Positions 1 through 10,450 of a stretch of 64,000 nt of DNA are shown piece after piece. Location of the stretch: contig NZ_JHYD01000023.1 of assembly GCF_000621505.1 (NCBI RefSeq), positions 96,157-160,156 on the forward strand. Reading direction: 5' to 3'. The position numbers and the translations under genes are program-made. The stretch is from Ruminiclostridium cellobioparum DSM 1351 = ATCC 15832 (GTDB lineage: Bacteria > Bacillota > Clostridia > Acetivibrionales > DSM-1351). Positions within the stretch are counted from its first letter, which is position 1, and each line of letters starts with the position of its first letter. The notes beneath the pieces are model-generated. The model searched no databases. It saw nothing but the letters and a program-made list of their open reading frames with translations, and was not told where the DNA came from.

Positions 1-57
1 GACCGCCATGGCTGTACCCATACTCCCGGCACCGACTACTGCAACATTTCTGTTCAT
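1..57 (-). CDS. gpsA: Glycerol-3-phosphate dehydrogenase, N-terminal 19 residues (cut by window edge)
   Basis: Reading the minus strand from 57 gives MNRNVAVVGAGSMGTAMAV. This is the start of a Rossmann NAD(P)-binding fold with the glycine-rich GAGSMGTA loop typical of GpsA, which makes sn-glycerol-3-phosphate for phospholipid synthesis. A GGAGG ribosome site lies just upstream (about 62-66). The order der-plsY-gpsA is common in Firmicutes and supports the call. The rest of the gene lies beyond the left edge. Confidence 0.8.
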   Translation of the reverse strand, partial: MNRNVAVVGAGSMGTAMAV

Positions 58-181
58 ATTAACCTCCATGAGCCGCTTAGCGGCCACAAAATTGTAATGA
101 AATCTCTTCACTCCCTCATCCGCTATAAGGCGAATAAAGGAGGTTAATTGGCCATTATATAAAATTACATTATAAATAGAT

Positions 182-826
182 TTAACCATTGGTTTTTTTC
201 TTCTGACCCAGCTTGGCCTCAGAGCCGCTTAGCAGTCTTCCTATATTTGCCTTATGTCTGGCTACGGCCAAAACAGCCAGAACAGCTGAAAAAGCAATAA
301 ATATTGTGCTGTTTCCTTTTATTGCCGCACCTATGGGAAAAGCAACCGAGGCTATTATTGAGCCCAGGGAAACATATCTTGTAATTGCCACAATTACAGC
401 AAATATTCCAAGCAGGATCAATCCAAGCTTCCAATCCATCATCAATACAACTGCAAAAGAGGTAAGTATTCCCTTTCCACCCTTAAACCCAAAGTAAACA
501 GGCCAGTTATGCCCTGCTATAGCGGCTATTCCGGCTGCCATTCCGCCTATGCCTGCCAGATCAAGAGTTATGGATTCTGGTATTGAACCAATAATAATAT
601 TTCCTAAAAGGTATGATATAACACCCTTTAATATATCTCCGGCAATAACCATCACAGCTGCCGCTTTTCCCAGTGTCCTGAGGGTATTGGTCATTCCTGC
701 ATTGCCGCTGCCGTGCTTTCTGACATCGGTGCCGTAAAATTTGCCGACTATGAGCGAAGTGTTCAAGCTTCCCAACAGATATCCTATTACAACAACAGCA
801 ACCAGCTTAATTACAAATAATCCCAT
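182..826 (-). CDS. plsY: Acyl-phosphate:glycerol-3-phosphate acyltransferase PlsY
   Basis: PlsY is an integral membrane enzyme that transfers the acyl group from acyl-phosphate to glycerol-3-phosphate, the first step of phospholipid synthesis, so it sits logically before gpsA. The sequence shows several hydrophobic segments and the conserved family motifs GSLNTSLIVGK, KHGSGNAGMTN and GHNWPVYFGFKGGKG. Length (about 214 aa) is normal. Two in-frame ATGs exist at 832 and 826. The GGTGG ribosome site abuts the first and lies about 6 nt from the second, so 826 is preferred. The C-terminus is lysine-rich (GQKKKTNG). Confidence 0.95.
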   Translation of the reverse strand: MGLFVIKLVAVVVIGYLLGSLNTSLIVGKFYGTDVRKHGSGNAGMTNTLRTLGKAAAVMVIAGDILKGVISYLLGNIIIGSIPESITLDLAGIGGMAAGIAAIAGHNWPVYFGFKGGKGILTSFAVVLMMDWKLGLILLGIFAVIVAITRYVSLGSIIASVAFPIGAAIKGNSTIFIAFSAVLAVLAVARHKANIGRLLSGSEAKLGQKKKTNG

Positions 827-883
827 ATACATCCACCATTTCCGCCTTTACAGGCTTTATAACTTAATATCCGAAGGAGAATT

Positions 884-2209
884 CTATTCTTCCTTGTTCC
901 GCTGTCTGTGAATAAATTTAATAGGTGTACCTTCGAATCCAAAGTTTTTTCTCAATTGATTCTCAAGATACCTCTCATATGAATAATGGAAAAGCTCCAG
1001 ATCGTTCACAAATACGACAAAGGCAGGTGGTTTGATTCCCGCTTGCGTCATATAATAAATCTTCAGCCTCTTTCCTTTGTCGGAGGGCGGCTGAACCATT
1101 GCTGTCGCTTCATTGACAAGGTCGTTAAGCATTCCCGTGGAAATCCTGAAGGCTGCCTGATCCGCAACGTATTTTATCAATTCGTAAATTTTATTGACTC
1201 TTTGCCCCGTTTTGGCAGATATAAACAACACCGGTGCATAAGTCATGAAACCTAATTTTTCATGTACCTGCTTTCTGTATTCTTCCAGAGTCCCAGTCTG
1301 CTTTTCAATCAAATCCCATTTGTTTATTACTATTATAGACGCCTTGCCCTGCTGGTGTGCATAACCGGCTATTTTGGTATCCTGCTCGGTAACACCGTCC
1401 TCGGCATCTATCATTATGAGGCAGACATCAGCCCTCTCTATTGCAGTCCAGGATCTGATGGTACTGTACTTTTCAATGCTTTCATTTATCTTTGCCCTTT
1501 TCCTGATACCCGCCGTATCAATAAAAGTAAATTTCTGCCCGTCGTTTTCCACATGTGTGTCAATGGCATCCCTGGTTGTTCCGGGGATATTGCTTACAAT
1601 AACCCTTTCCTCCCCAAGTATGGAATTTATTAATGAAGACTTTCCGGCATTTGGTTTTCCCACCACTGCTACTTTTATAACATCCTCATCTTCTTCGTTA
1701 TCAATATCTTCGGGGAAATGTTCAAAAACAGCGTCAAGCAAATCCCCCATTCCAAGACCGTGAACAGAAGATATTACCACCATATCTCCCATGCCGAGGT
1801 TATAAAATTCGTATATTTCAGGCGGCGGGTCACCTACCCGGTCAACCTTGTTAACAGTCAGAACAACCGGCTTCTGGGACTTTCTAAGCAGGGTGGCCAC
1901 TTCCTTGTCAGTAGCTGTCATGCCGTCCTTCGCATCCACCATAAATATTATAACATCTGCAGTCTCAATGGCAATTTCAGCCTGCCGCTTCATCTGCTGC
2001 ATTATTATGTCCTCTGAATACGGCTCAATTCCGCCTGTATCTATAAGGGTAAATTTCTTGCTTCTCCATTCAATCTCAGTATATATCCTGTCTCTGGTAA
2101 CTCCAGGAGTATCTTCTACAATGGAAATCCTGCTTCCTGCAAGATAGTTAAAAAATGTTGATTTTCCCACATTAGGCCTACCAACAACTGCTACTACGGG
2201 TTTTCCCAA
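884..2209 (-). CDS. der: Ribosome-assembly GTPase Der (EngA)
   Basis: Der is the double-GTPase required for 50S ribosomal subunit assembly. Two complete G domains are visible: GRPNVGKST near residue 10 with DTPGVTRD and NKVD, and GKPNAGKSS near residue 185 with DTAGIRKR and NKWD. A KH-like C-terminal domain ending in RQRNKEE follows. The 441-aa length is typical. The start codon is TTG at 2209 (TTG GGA AAA CCC), supported by GGAGGTG about 8 nt upstream. It lies upstream of plsY in the same direction with a 57-nt gap, consistent with co-transcription. Confidence 0.97.
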   Translation of the reverse strand: MGKPVVAVVGRPNVGKSTFFNYLAGSRISIVEDTPGVTRDRIYTEIEWRSKKFTLIDTGGIEPYSEDIIMQQMKRQAEIAIETADVIIFMVDAKDGMTATDKEVATLLRKSQKPVVLTVNKVDRVGDPPPEIYEFYNLGMGDMVVISSVHGLGMGDLLDAVFEHFPEDIDNEEDEDVIKVAVVGKPNAGKSSLINSILGEERVIVSNIPGTTRDAIDTHVENDGQKFTFIDTAGIRKRAKINESIEKYSTIRSWTAIERADVCLIMIDAEDGVTEQDTKIAGYAHQQGKASIIVINKWDLIEKQTGTLEEYRKQVHEKLGFMTYAPVLFISAKTGQRVNKIYELIKYVADQAAFRISTGMLNDLVNEATAMVQPPSDKGKRLKIYYMTQAGIKPPAFVVFVNDLELFHYSYERYLENQLRKNFGFEGTPIKFIHRQRNKEE

Positions 2210-2289
2210 ACCTTACACCTCCGCGTCTTTTATAAAAGCTTCCGATATAGCTTTACAAAGTCAAGCAAATACCTGGATTATTATTTGCT

Positions 2290-2520
2290 TTATTTGCCAA
2301 TCAATGCATTGACTAATGCTTCTTCACTTGCTGTACCCACAGGCCAAAAAATTATTTTAATATCATATTACTTTACTTCAGGTCCGGGATATCCGGATAT
2401 TATTTCTTGTACCAATTGTAATATAATTTTTTTGACAAGTCTACCTGCGGCAATACTTATATGCCCGTTTTCCAATGGAATAATGCCTTTTTTTACACAA
2501 CCTTTTTCTTTTAATAGAAA
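2290..2520 (-). pseudogene. Possible decayed small reading frame between rpmF and der
   Basis: On the minus strand the frame from 2520 down to 2290 reads as protein-like sequence (including GIIPLENGHISIAAGRLV, then QEIISGYPGPEVK). It is broken by one in-frame TAA at 2368-2370 and continues with DIKIIFWPVGTASEEALVNA to a second TAA at 2290-2292. No ATG/GTG start with a ribosome site was found; a TTG lies inside the frame. The composition looks coding, but I do not recognise the family. It could be a pseudogene, or chance. The rest of 2210-2564 holds only the rpmF terminator and the der ribosome site. Confidence 0.3.
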
Positions 2521-2521
2521 T

Positions 2522-2556
2522 CAAAAAGCAGCAAGAGTAATCCTGCTGCTTTAATG
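2522..2556 (-). terminator. Rho-independent terminator after rpmF
   Basis: On the minus strand AAAGCAGCA and TGCTGCTTT form a 9-bp stem with a 10-nt loop, followed by a run of T. It starts about 10 nt beyond the rpmF stop codon, so it should end the DUF177-rpmF transcript. Confidence 0.8.
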
Positions 2557-2564
2557 ACATATTA

Positions 2565-2747
2565 TTATTTAGCTTCTACTTTAACTACCTGTTTGCCATC
2601 ATAATATCCACATTCACCACATACCCTGTGAGGCAGCTTGAAAACATGACACTGTGGGCAGCTTACCAGAGTTGGCGATGCCAGCTTCCACTGGGATCTT
2701 CTCTTACCTGTTCTTGCCTTGGACCATCTACGCTTTGGATTTGCCAT
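2565..2747 (-). CDS. rpmF: 50S ribosomal protein L32
   Basis: A 60-aa protein starting MANPKRRWSKARTGKRRSQW, the classic L32 N-terminus. It keeps the four zinc-binding cysteines (CPQC and CGEC). It is a structural protein of the large ribosomal subunit. The start at 2747 is set by a strong GGAGGTGTT ribosome site at 2752-2760; a longer reading frame beginning at 2774 lacks one. It lies directly downstream of the DUF177 gene, the standard bacterial arrangement. Confidence 0.97.
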   Translation of the reverse strand: MANPKRRWSKARTGKRRSQWKLASPTLVSCPQCHVFKLPHRVCGECGYYDGKQVVKVEAK

Positions 2748-2865
2748 CAATAACACCTCCCTACTATAATGCAACCATCAAGAAATAATCAAACAATAAA
2801 CCCTACATTTTTCAAGGCTATTCCTTGAAAACATACTTTATTATTTAATTACTTCCAGTAGAAAC

Positions 2866-3363
2866 CTACTTGAAATAATCTTTAAGAATTTCCATTCTTG
2901 GGTCTACTATTTCGTGTTCATCACAATTACAATTTTTTATGTTCAAATTGGTACCACATGTCTTGCATAAGCCTTTGCAGTCTTCACTGCAGATTATTTT
3001 CATAGGCAGTGCAAGGATTATGTTGTCCATAAGTGGCTTATCAATGTCCACAACATTACCTTCAAATGTATATGCATCAACATCATCGGATTTGGAAACC
3101 TCGACAAAGCTCTCTTCTACCTTGATATCGGAAACAGTATCAACCCGTTTCAAACACCTGAGGCAATTCGCACTAAATTCAAAATGAAGGTCACCACTTA
3201 ACTTTAACAGGCCACCCAAATTAACGATGCGCCCTGTGAACTCAAACGAAGGTTTGAATTCTACTGAAGTATCATACTCCCGTAATTCCGGCAGATTGTC
3301 ACTAAAATTGACATCTATTCCGGCCCCTTCAGTTTTAATAATATCAGACACATTAACTCTCAT
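2866..3363 (-). CDS. DUF177 / YceD family protein
   Basis: A 165-aa protein of the DUF177 (YceD) family, usually encoded immediately before rpmF and linked to 23S rRNA/ribosome maturation. It carries CLRC in the middle and a C-terminal cluster CSEDCKGLCKTCGTNL followed by NCNC, probably a metal-binding site. The ATG at 3363 is chosen because AAGAGG lies 6 nt upstream; the ATG at 3387 has no ribosome site. Molecular function is not shown by the sequence. It is co-directional with rpmF across a 118-nt gap. Confidence 0.88.
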   Translation of the reverse strand: MRVNVSDIIKTEGAGIDVNFSDNLPELREYDTSVEFKPSFEFTGRIVNLGGLLKLSGDLHFEFSANCLRCLKRVDTVSDIKVEESFVEVSKSDDVDAYTFEGNVVDIDKPLMDNIILALPMKIICSEDCKGLCKTCGTNLNIKNCNCDEHEIVDPRMEILKDYFK

Positions 3364-3451
3364 TAGTAACCTCTTAAAAACCGACAACTGATATTATACT
3401 AACTAATACCTCTTTTGTCAATAATTCAATTTCGGTAATTTCAAATGATTT

Positions 3452-3519
3452 TTTGATCCCCGGATTTATGTCCGGGCCCATCAAATTTATACTCAACCCC
3501 CGCATTGAAGGTTGAGTAT
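3452..3519 (-). terminator. Tandem hairpins downstream of ackA
   Basis: Two inverted repeats follow ackA on the minus strand. ATACTCAACC pairs with GGTTGAGTAT (3489-3519), and TTTGAT/CCGGA pairs with TCCGG/ATCAAA (3452-3485). Neither has a strong T-run, so this is probably a weak terminator or processing site that separates ackA from the DUF177 gene. Confidence 0.5.
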
Positions 3520-3580
3520 ATCTTTATTATTACCAATATTCCGATATCTATATATTCGTATCTATATAATAATGTAGAAA

Positions 3581-4774
3581 TTATTTCAGAAGCCTTACGG
3601 TTTCTCTTGCAATGGCAAGTTCTTCGTTGGTCGGAATAACAAATGTCTTAACAGTAGCACCCGGTGCACTGATATCGATTTCCCGGCCCCTGATCTTATT
3701 CTTGTCAGGATCGATTTTTATTCCCAGGAAGTCCATATTGTCAAGGATTTGGGTTCTTATGGTTGAGTTGTTCTCCCCTATGCCGGCTGTAAATACAATT
3801 GCATCCACGCCGTTCATGACCGCAATGTATTCACCGATAAACTTCTTGACACCATAAGCAAATATTTCAAGAGCCAGCTGGGCTCTTTTGTTTCCTTCTT
3901 CGGCAGCAGTGTGGAGATCTCTGAAATCGCTGCTTACGCCCGATACACCAAGTACGCCTGATTTCTTGTTCAGCAGCGTGCTTATACCTTTAACGGTGAG
4001 ATCCTCCTTTTCCATCAGATAGGTAACGACCTCAGGGTCAATGGTACCGCTTCTGGTCCCCATTGCAAGCCCCTGCAGCGGCGTAAAGCCCATGGAGGTG
4101 TCAACCGACCTGCCCCTATCCACCGCACAGATGCTTGATCCGTTGCCAAGGTGGCAGGTGATGATCTTCAATTCACTTAAAGGCTTTCCGAGCAAGTCGG
4201 CAGCTCTTTCGGAAACATATTTATGAGATGTGCCGTGGAAACCATATTTTCTGATGCCGTATTTCTCATAAAGCTCGTAAGGTATGGCATAGAGATATGC
4301 ATAATCGGGCATTGAGCTGTGGAAGGTTGTATCAAACACTCCAACCATGGGAACATCAGGCATTATCTGCTGACATGCTTCAATACCTACAATATTTGGC
4401 GGGTTGTGAAGAGGAGCTATATCAATACATTCTCTTACAGCGTCCATAACCTTTTCGTTTATAACTGCTGAGCTGTTGAACTTTTCTCCGCCGTGAACTA
4501 TTCTGTGTCCGACGGCTGAAATTTCAGACATGCTCTTTATTACACCTATCTTTTCATCTGTCAGCGCAGCTATAACAGCCGCAATTGCATCTTTATGATT
4601 CTTCAGGACTTTACTTATTACTACTGCTTCTTCGTCTCCCTTTGACTGCTTGATAAATGAATTTTCAATACCTATTCTGTCACAAAGTCCTTTTGCAAGA
4701 ACTGCTTCATTGGTCATATCGATGAGCTGATACTTTAATGAAGAACTGCCTGCATTAATAACTAAAACCTTCAT
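3581..4774 (-). CDS. ackA: Acetate kinase
   Basis: AckA converts acetyl phosphate and ADP to acetate and ATP, the energy-conserving end of acetate fermentation. The 397-aa protein begins [17 protein letters not shown] (phosphate-binding signature). It contains [20 protein letters not shown], the CHLGNGSS and [10 protein letters not shown] loops, and the ASKHA signature FTAGIGENN. It lies 127 nt downstream of pta in the same direction, and the two catalyse consecutive reactions from acetyl-CoA. The upstream gap holds no separate terminator, so co-transcription is likely. Confidence 0.98.
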   Translation of the reverse strand: MKVLVINAGSSSLKYQLIDMTNEAVLAKGLCDRIGIENSFIKQSKGDEEAVVISKVLKNHKDAIAAVIAALTDEKIGVIKSMSEISAVGHRIVHGGEKFNSSAVINEKVMDAVRECIDIAPLHNPPNIVGIEACQQIMPDVPMVGVFDTTFHSSMPDYAYLYAIPYELYEKYGIRKYGFHGTSHKYVSERAADLLGKPLSELKIITCHLGNGSSICAVDRGRSVDTSMGFTPLQGLAMGTRSGTIDPEVVTYLMEKEDLTVKGISTLLNKKSGVLGVSGVSSDFRDLHTAAEEGNKRAQLALEIFAYGVKKFIGEYIAVMNGVDAIVFTAGIGENNSTIRTQILDNMDFLGIKIDPDKNKIRGREIDISAPGATVKTFVIPTNEELAIARETVRLLK

Positions 4775-4901
4775 TTATATTTCATCTCCCTAATTAATTA
4801 TTTGATTGCTGAATATTTTTGATTGATCAAAACTTTATTTTAGATAAAAGTTACATAATATTGTACTAAATATTATATTGTACCAAACTATTGTATCAAA
4901 A

Positions 4902-5960
<1,059 letters not shown>

Positions 5961-6089
5961 TTAGCTCAAATCCCGGCTTTTCTTACACAATTATTTCAAT
6001 ATTTCGATATTTAAAGTATTTCAATAATTAATGCATTTTATTTTATTACCTGGTCATATAACCTGAAACCAAGTATATTCGCCACTTTT

Positions 6090-6118
6090 ATTATATACAA
6101 CTTGTTCATTGTATACAA
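6090..6118 (-). promoter_or_regulatory. Sigma-A promoter of pta-ackA with overlapping inverted repeat
   Basis: On the minus strand TTGTAT (6113-6118) and TATAAT (6090-6095) are separated by exactly 17 nt. A perfect 7-bp inverted repeat, TATACAA-8-TTGTATA (6094-6115), covers the spacer and touches both promoter boxes, as an operator would. The leader to pta is about 190 nt and AT-rich with no clear riboswitch. The regulator is unknown; the sequence does not match the Rex consensus well. Confidence 0.65.
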
Positions 6119-6217
6119 GATTAAATTTCATAGGATTTATTTTGATTAATTATGCAAATTCCCCAGATTGAATTCACAAATAAACCATAATGATATAAAC
6201 TATATATAACAAGGTAC

Positions 6218-6324
6218 CTTTACCTCGTTGAAACGCGCATAAGGTAAGAAAATTTTTCTACAACCGAAAAATTTTCAAGAACGTGAAACGTTCTTTTGAA
6301 CCCATGCGTTATAATCTACCTTAC
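6218..6324 (+). other. Hairpin array A upstream of the spermidine-synthase-like gene
   Basis: Two perfect hairpins stand back to back. GAAAATTTTTC pairs with GAAAAATTTTC (6248-6276, 7-nt loop), and AAGAACG pairs with CGTTCTT (6277-6295, loop TGAAA). A short outer pairing AACGC/GCGTT could enclose both, giving a multibranch RNA that ends close to the ribosome site of the following gene. Identity is unknown. A related-looking array lies before gltX (13714-14008). Confidence 0.45.
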
Positions 6325-6346
6325 GAAAGGACAGGAAAAAGAACAC

Positions 6347-7948
6347 ATGGAAAAAAAGCTGCTTTTGTACGCAACTTCGTTTTTTTGCGGAATGTCCGTA
6401 ATGGCTGTTGAATTAAGCATTTCAAGATTATTAGCTCCAACCTTCGGAACTTCCCAGATTATTTGGACGGTCATAATAGGTCTGATAATGATTTCTCTAA
6501 GCATAGGCAATATTCTGGGCGGCAGGTCGGCCGACAAAAATAACAGCCTTAACAAATTGTACATGATTATATGGGGTGCCGCCCTGTGGATCGCAGTCAT
6601 TCCCTTTATCGGCAAATACGTTATCATTGCTATTACCGGGTTATTGGCATTGTTCTTCTCAAATGACCTGCTGGTCACGGGTACTGCAATATCCTGTCTT
6701 GTTCTGTTTTCGGTTCCTTTGGTAGGTCTTGGCATGGTTTCTCCCTATCTGGTGAAGCTGGGTGTGACCGATCTTGAAAATGCGGGCAGAACCACCGGCA
6801 AGATTTATGCCATGAACACCATCGGAAGTATAATAGGAACATTTTTACCTACATTTGTTACAATTCCTTATATTGGAACCAATAAAACCTTTTTGCTGTT
6901 TTCTTTAATATTGAATCTCATTTGTTTGAGTTATTTCTTAATCAGGAAGATAAGACCCATTAAAGTTATAATCAGTTCGCTGTTGGTTTTTGTACTGATT
7001 TTCCTTCCCCTTTCCAATTCATACGCCTTCTGGAAGGATTGTATCCTGGAAGACGAATCGATTTATAATTATCTCCAGGTCTCGGAGGACGAGGAAGCGG
7101 TTTATCTCTCCACAAACGTGGCTTTTGGAGTACAGTCGGTATACAGGAAGGACAACAAGCTGTCGGGCCTTTACTATGACTATGCGCTCATGGCACCTCA
7201 GTTTTTAAAGGAATTCAGTCCGGACAATAACCTGGACCTGCTTATACTTGGCAATGGTACGGGTACATATGCCAAGCAGTCCAGGATATATTACAAAAAT
7301 GTAAAAACCGATGCGGTTGAAATCGATCCGAAAATTGTAGAGCTCTCAAAGAAATACTTTGGAGTAACCGAGGATGAGGCCACTGTCTATGAAACCGACG
7401 GCCGTACTTTCCTATCGGACAGGAATTGCAGAGAGTATGATGTAATAATGGTGGATGCCTACCATGACATAACCATCCCTTTTCATATGACGACAAAGGA
7501 GTTCTTTACCGAAGTATCGAGTCACCTCAAACCCGGAGGTGTGATCATACTGAATATAAATATGAAGTCAAAGGGCGATAACCCTATAAATCAATACCTC
7601 AGCCAGACTGTTAAAAGTGTCATGAACAAAGTTTATACCTGCGATATAGCCGGTACCACCAATGTTATGCTATTTGCCTCAAATGATGCAGATATGGTCA
7701 ATAACTTTGATATTAATACAGGTAAGTTTGACAGTCAGAATCCCCTTCAGAGAGTTTCACAATATGTACGTCAGAATCTCCAGGAGGTTACCGGTTCGGA
7801 GCTGGTATTCACCGATGACCTGGCTCCTGTTGAAGTTCTGGGACAAAGTCTCCTGAACGATATCGTCAAAGATGAACTGGCCAGCTTCAAGGATATGATA
7901 AATTTTAAGGAAAAAGGGTTGCAGGGAATCTTTGATATGCTGAAGTAA
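6347..7948 (+). CDS. Membrane-bound spermidine synthase-like (fused transporter/aminopropyltransferase) protein
   Basis: The 533-aa protein has two parts. Residues 1-230 form about seven hydrophobic segments resembling the membrane domain of fused MFS/spermidine synthases (GNILGGRSADKN, PYLVKLGVTDLENAGRTTG). The C-terminal half is an aminopropyltransferase/SAM-type Rossmann domain with ILGNGTGTYAKQ, VEIDPKIVELSKKYFG, TDGRTF and IMVDAYHD. Substrate cannot be read from sequence; polyamine or related chemistry is only likely. The start at 6347 (MEKKLLLYAT) is preferred over an upstream ATG because a purine-rich AGGAAAA lies before it. It is a single gene, convergent with the ABC cassette 18 nt away. 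Confidence 0.8.
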   Translation: MEKKLLLYATSFFCGMSVMAVELSISRLLAPTFGTSQIIWTVIIGLIMISLSIGNILGGRSADKNNSLNKLYMIIWGAALWIAVIPFIGKYVIIAITGLLALFFSNDLLVTGTAISCLVLFSVPLVGLGMVSPYLVKLGVTDLENAGRTTGKIYAMNTIGSIIGTFLPTFVTIPYIGTNKTFLLFSLILNLICLSYFLIRKIRPIKVIISSLLVFVLIFLPLSNSYAFWKDCILEDESIYNYLQVSEDEEAVYLSTNVAFGVQSVYRKDNKLSGLYYDYALMAPQFLKEFSPDNNLDLLILGNGTGTYAKQSRIYYKNVKTDAVEIDPKIVELSKKYFGVTEDEATVYETDGRTFLSDRNCREYDVIMVDAYHDITIPFHMTTKEFFTEVSSHLKPGGVIILNINMKSKGDNPINQYLSQTVKSVMNKVYTCDIAGTTNVMLFASNDADMVNNFDINTGKFDSQNPLQRVSQYVRQNLQEVTGSELVFTDDLAPVEVLGQSLLNDIVKDELASFKDMINFKEKGLQGIFDMLK

Positions 7949-7966
7949 AAAGGTCTCATAAAAACA

Positions 7967-10450
7967 TCACAACCTTTTATCCCGGCCGTTTCCATAGCAA
8001 AAAGACCTATGCTTGCTGTGGAAACCAGCTATAGATTCCAATAAGTTGCCACTGTATATATTAGCTCCCCATATAGCAGACAATACCAATAAACCCATTA
8101 CCAATACATAATATACAATAATGCCAATCATATTGCTGCTTTTTGAAAATGAAGAAAATAAAACAAACACACTGTTAAATGTATAGCAATCCACAGAGGA
8201 AATACCTGCCAGACTCATAATAAGCGGGAGCCCCAAAATTACGGTTGACACTGACATACAAACTGACTGTTTCTTTACAAGCAGTGAGATTAAAAATATT
8301 AACGCAGTAATCGCAATACATCCGGCAATCCGAAATAAGTTATCCAAAATAACAAAATATAAAATATTTATACTTAAGACCGAATTTTTAAAAATGCTTA
8401 TGCTCTGTATTGGAGCCGTCCAGGTTTTTATATCATACCGAATCAATAAATTTATATAATAAGGCATATTTACAAAAACCATAAGGAATACGGCAGTTAT
8501 GCAGCCTATGATCCCTTTATATGCAAATAACCGCAGCCTTCCGTTGTATGTACTTTTACAAACCCTGACCATATCGTTTTTATATTCCATAGGGAATATG
8601 TTAGTCAAACATAGAACAAGTAAAAAACTGTAAAATAAACCATTATACAAATCCCTGCTTCTATTATTAAATATATAGCTTGACGACAGCTCACATATAA
8701 AACTCCCGTTAATATCTTTTTCTTTTTTCAAACTCACAAGGTATTGATATTGTTTTTTTAACCTCTCAAATCCAATCCGCTTTTCAGCGAAAAGGGTAAT
8801 TTTATTTAATTCTTCTTTATAGAAAGCTTCGTCTATTAAACCATCTTTATATGAATTTCTGAGCTTTTGCAACTCTGATGGAATATTATCGAAGCGTTTT
8901 TGCTCTGCCTGAATGAACTCTTCTTTTTCTTCTGTTAACTCTCCAGCTAAAGAATCTACATAACCTTTATATACGGCGGTATCTTTAGGCATAAGAAGCG
9001 GAGATGTATCTATATTTTGATATCCTATAATCAGAACTGCAAAAAATATTAATATTACCTTATTTGAAATAAATACTTTATATGCTTCATGCATGAACAG
9101 GCTTGTAGTGCCAGCAATCCTTTTTCTTTTTATGGAGAACCTGTTTAAAAGTTTCTGGAGTATACTGTTTGAAAACGTATAATTCTTTATGTATGCATAT
9201 ATGGTCAAGGAAACTGTAATAACAATTAATACTAAAAACATATATAATGAAGCATGCGTCTTGCTTATTGGAAATCCGAAAAAGTTAATATTTGAGTATT
9301 CCCCATATAAGGCAGATACATCAAAGAAGGAAAATAAATTTATGTATTTAAGCGTATTGATATAAGATGCAGGATGTATAAATGTATGGCATATATAACT
9401 CAAACCAACAAATACTGTCAAAACCAAATATATTAATTTAGGTTTTGAAAAAATATTGAATATAGCTGCAAAAACAAATGAGGTAAGAACAGTTACTATA
9501 ATCTTGGTAAAAATAAATAATAAAATAAACTCTTTAACGGTCAACAAGAAGCTGCAATCTCTAAAGTAACTCATTGACTGAACATAACGTGATAAATCTC
9601 CAAATTCATAAAGCCTATTACCAATAAACAATATGCTGCCATAGAATATAAAGGAAAAAAACGTAATTGTAAATGTCAGAACCGCAAGTTTTGATAAAAT
9701 TACAGGTGTATGTCCGTTTTTTGCGGCTTTGGTCATGGTAATAAGACCGCTTTCTTTTTCCATTAAGAATATGTAAACACACAGCAGGAATATTATGGCA
9801 GCAATTGACATGTCTGTGAATTTAAATTGCGTTGCGGATAAAATTCCCGTATCATCATCTCCAAGCTTTAATTGGATATCTTTAAGATGGCTGAAGTCAT
9901 GAGGGGTTTTTATGATATTCCTGTATGAAAAGGTTCCCTTTTTATTAAAAATGGAAACGCTTCGCATATTTTCAGCTTTTTCTGCCATAGAATCAATAAA
10001 ATCGGGATAGCTGAGAATATATTTCAACTGACTGTTCAACAAGGCAAATGAAGCCAGGCAGTCATCTAAATAACTATTATCCTCCATGTACCTGCTATCA
10101 GCATATTTTTCTAAAAGTTCATTATAAGATATTGAGGTTGAAGATAAATTTAAAACAGGAGATAACTGCTCTTCAATAGCCTCTTCCGGAATTTTACCTA
10201 TCCTGAGGTTTTTTATAATTGACAATGCATACAGCTCATTTCCCTTTTCTGTTATTTGGGACAGTGCCTCACTTGCAGATAGTTGGGAATACTCCTGTAA
10301 CAGATTGTCATATTCTCTTGGAAGCAGAATATCCTTATTGCTTTGCTCGTTTATATACAGGTAGCAGTTAACAGTATACAAAATAAGAACAAATATCAGC
10401 AGAAACTTTTTGGACAGCACTTTATAAAACTCATATTTCAGTAAACGCAT
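7967..10450 (-). CDS. Large ABC-2 type permease with two related halves
   Basis: An 827-aa membrane protein, last gene of a four-gene cassette. It starts MRLLKYEFYKVLSKKFLLIF, then an extracellular helical segment and several membrane segments. Around residue 460 the pattern repeats with LFMHEAYKVFISNKVILIFF, another helical extracellular stretch and a second membrane block. This suggests two ABC-2 half-permeases fused in tandem. Its start overlaps the end of the ATPase gene by 20 nt, implying translational coupling; the chosen ATG follows GAGGAAAG. The substrate is unknown. Given its neighbours, export of, or protection from, a secreted peptide is a reasonable inference. Confidence 0.8.
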   Translation of the reverse strand: MRLLKYEFYKVLSKKFLLIFVLILYTVNCYLYINEQSNKDILLPREYDNLLQEYSQLSASEALSQITEKGNELYALSIIKNLRIGKIPEEAIEEQLSPVLNLSSTSISYNELLEKYADSRYMEDNSYLDDCLASFALLNSQLKYILSYPDFIDSMAEKAENMRSVSIFNKKGTFSYRNIIKTPHDFSHLKDIQLKLGDDDTGILSATQFKFTDMSIAAIIFLLCVYIFLMEKESGLITMTKAAKNGHTPVILSKLAVLTFTITFFSFIFYGSILFIGNRLYEFGDLSRYVQSMSYFRDCSFLLTVKEFILLFIFTKIIVTVLTSFVFAAIFNIFSKPKLIYLVLTVFVGLSYICHTFIHPASYINTLKYINLFSFFDVSALYGEYSNINFFGFPISKTHASLYMFLVLIVITVSLTIYAYIKNYTFSNSILQKLLNRFSIKRKRIAGTTSLFMHEAYKVFISNKVILIFFAVLIIGYQNIDTSPLLMPKDTAVYKGYVDSLAGELTEEKEEFIQAEQKRFDNIPSELQKLRNSYKDGLIDEAFYKEELNKITLFAEKRIGFERLKKQYQYLVSLKKEKDINGSFICELSSSYIFNNRSRDLYNGLFYSFLLVLCLTNIFPMEYKNDMVRVCKSTYNGRLRLFAYKGIIGCITAVFLMVFVNMPYYINLLIRYDIKTWTAPIQSISIFKNSVLSINILYFVILDNLFRIAGCIAITALIFLISLLVKKQSVCMSVSTVILGLPLIMSLAGISSVDCYTFNSVFVLFSSFSKSSNMIGIIVYYVLVMGLLVLSAIWGANIYSGNLLESIAGFHSKHRSFCYGNGRDKRL

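Noticed and set aside
6113..6130. Possible Rex site at the pta promoter
   Set aside because: TTGTATACAATGAACAA differs in length and half-site from the TTGTTAA-N4-TTAACAA consensus; kept only as an unknown operator.
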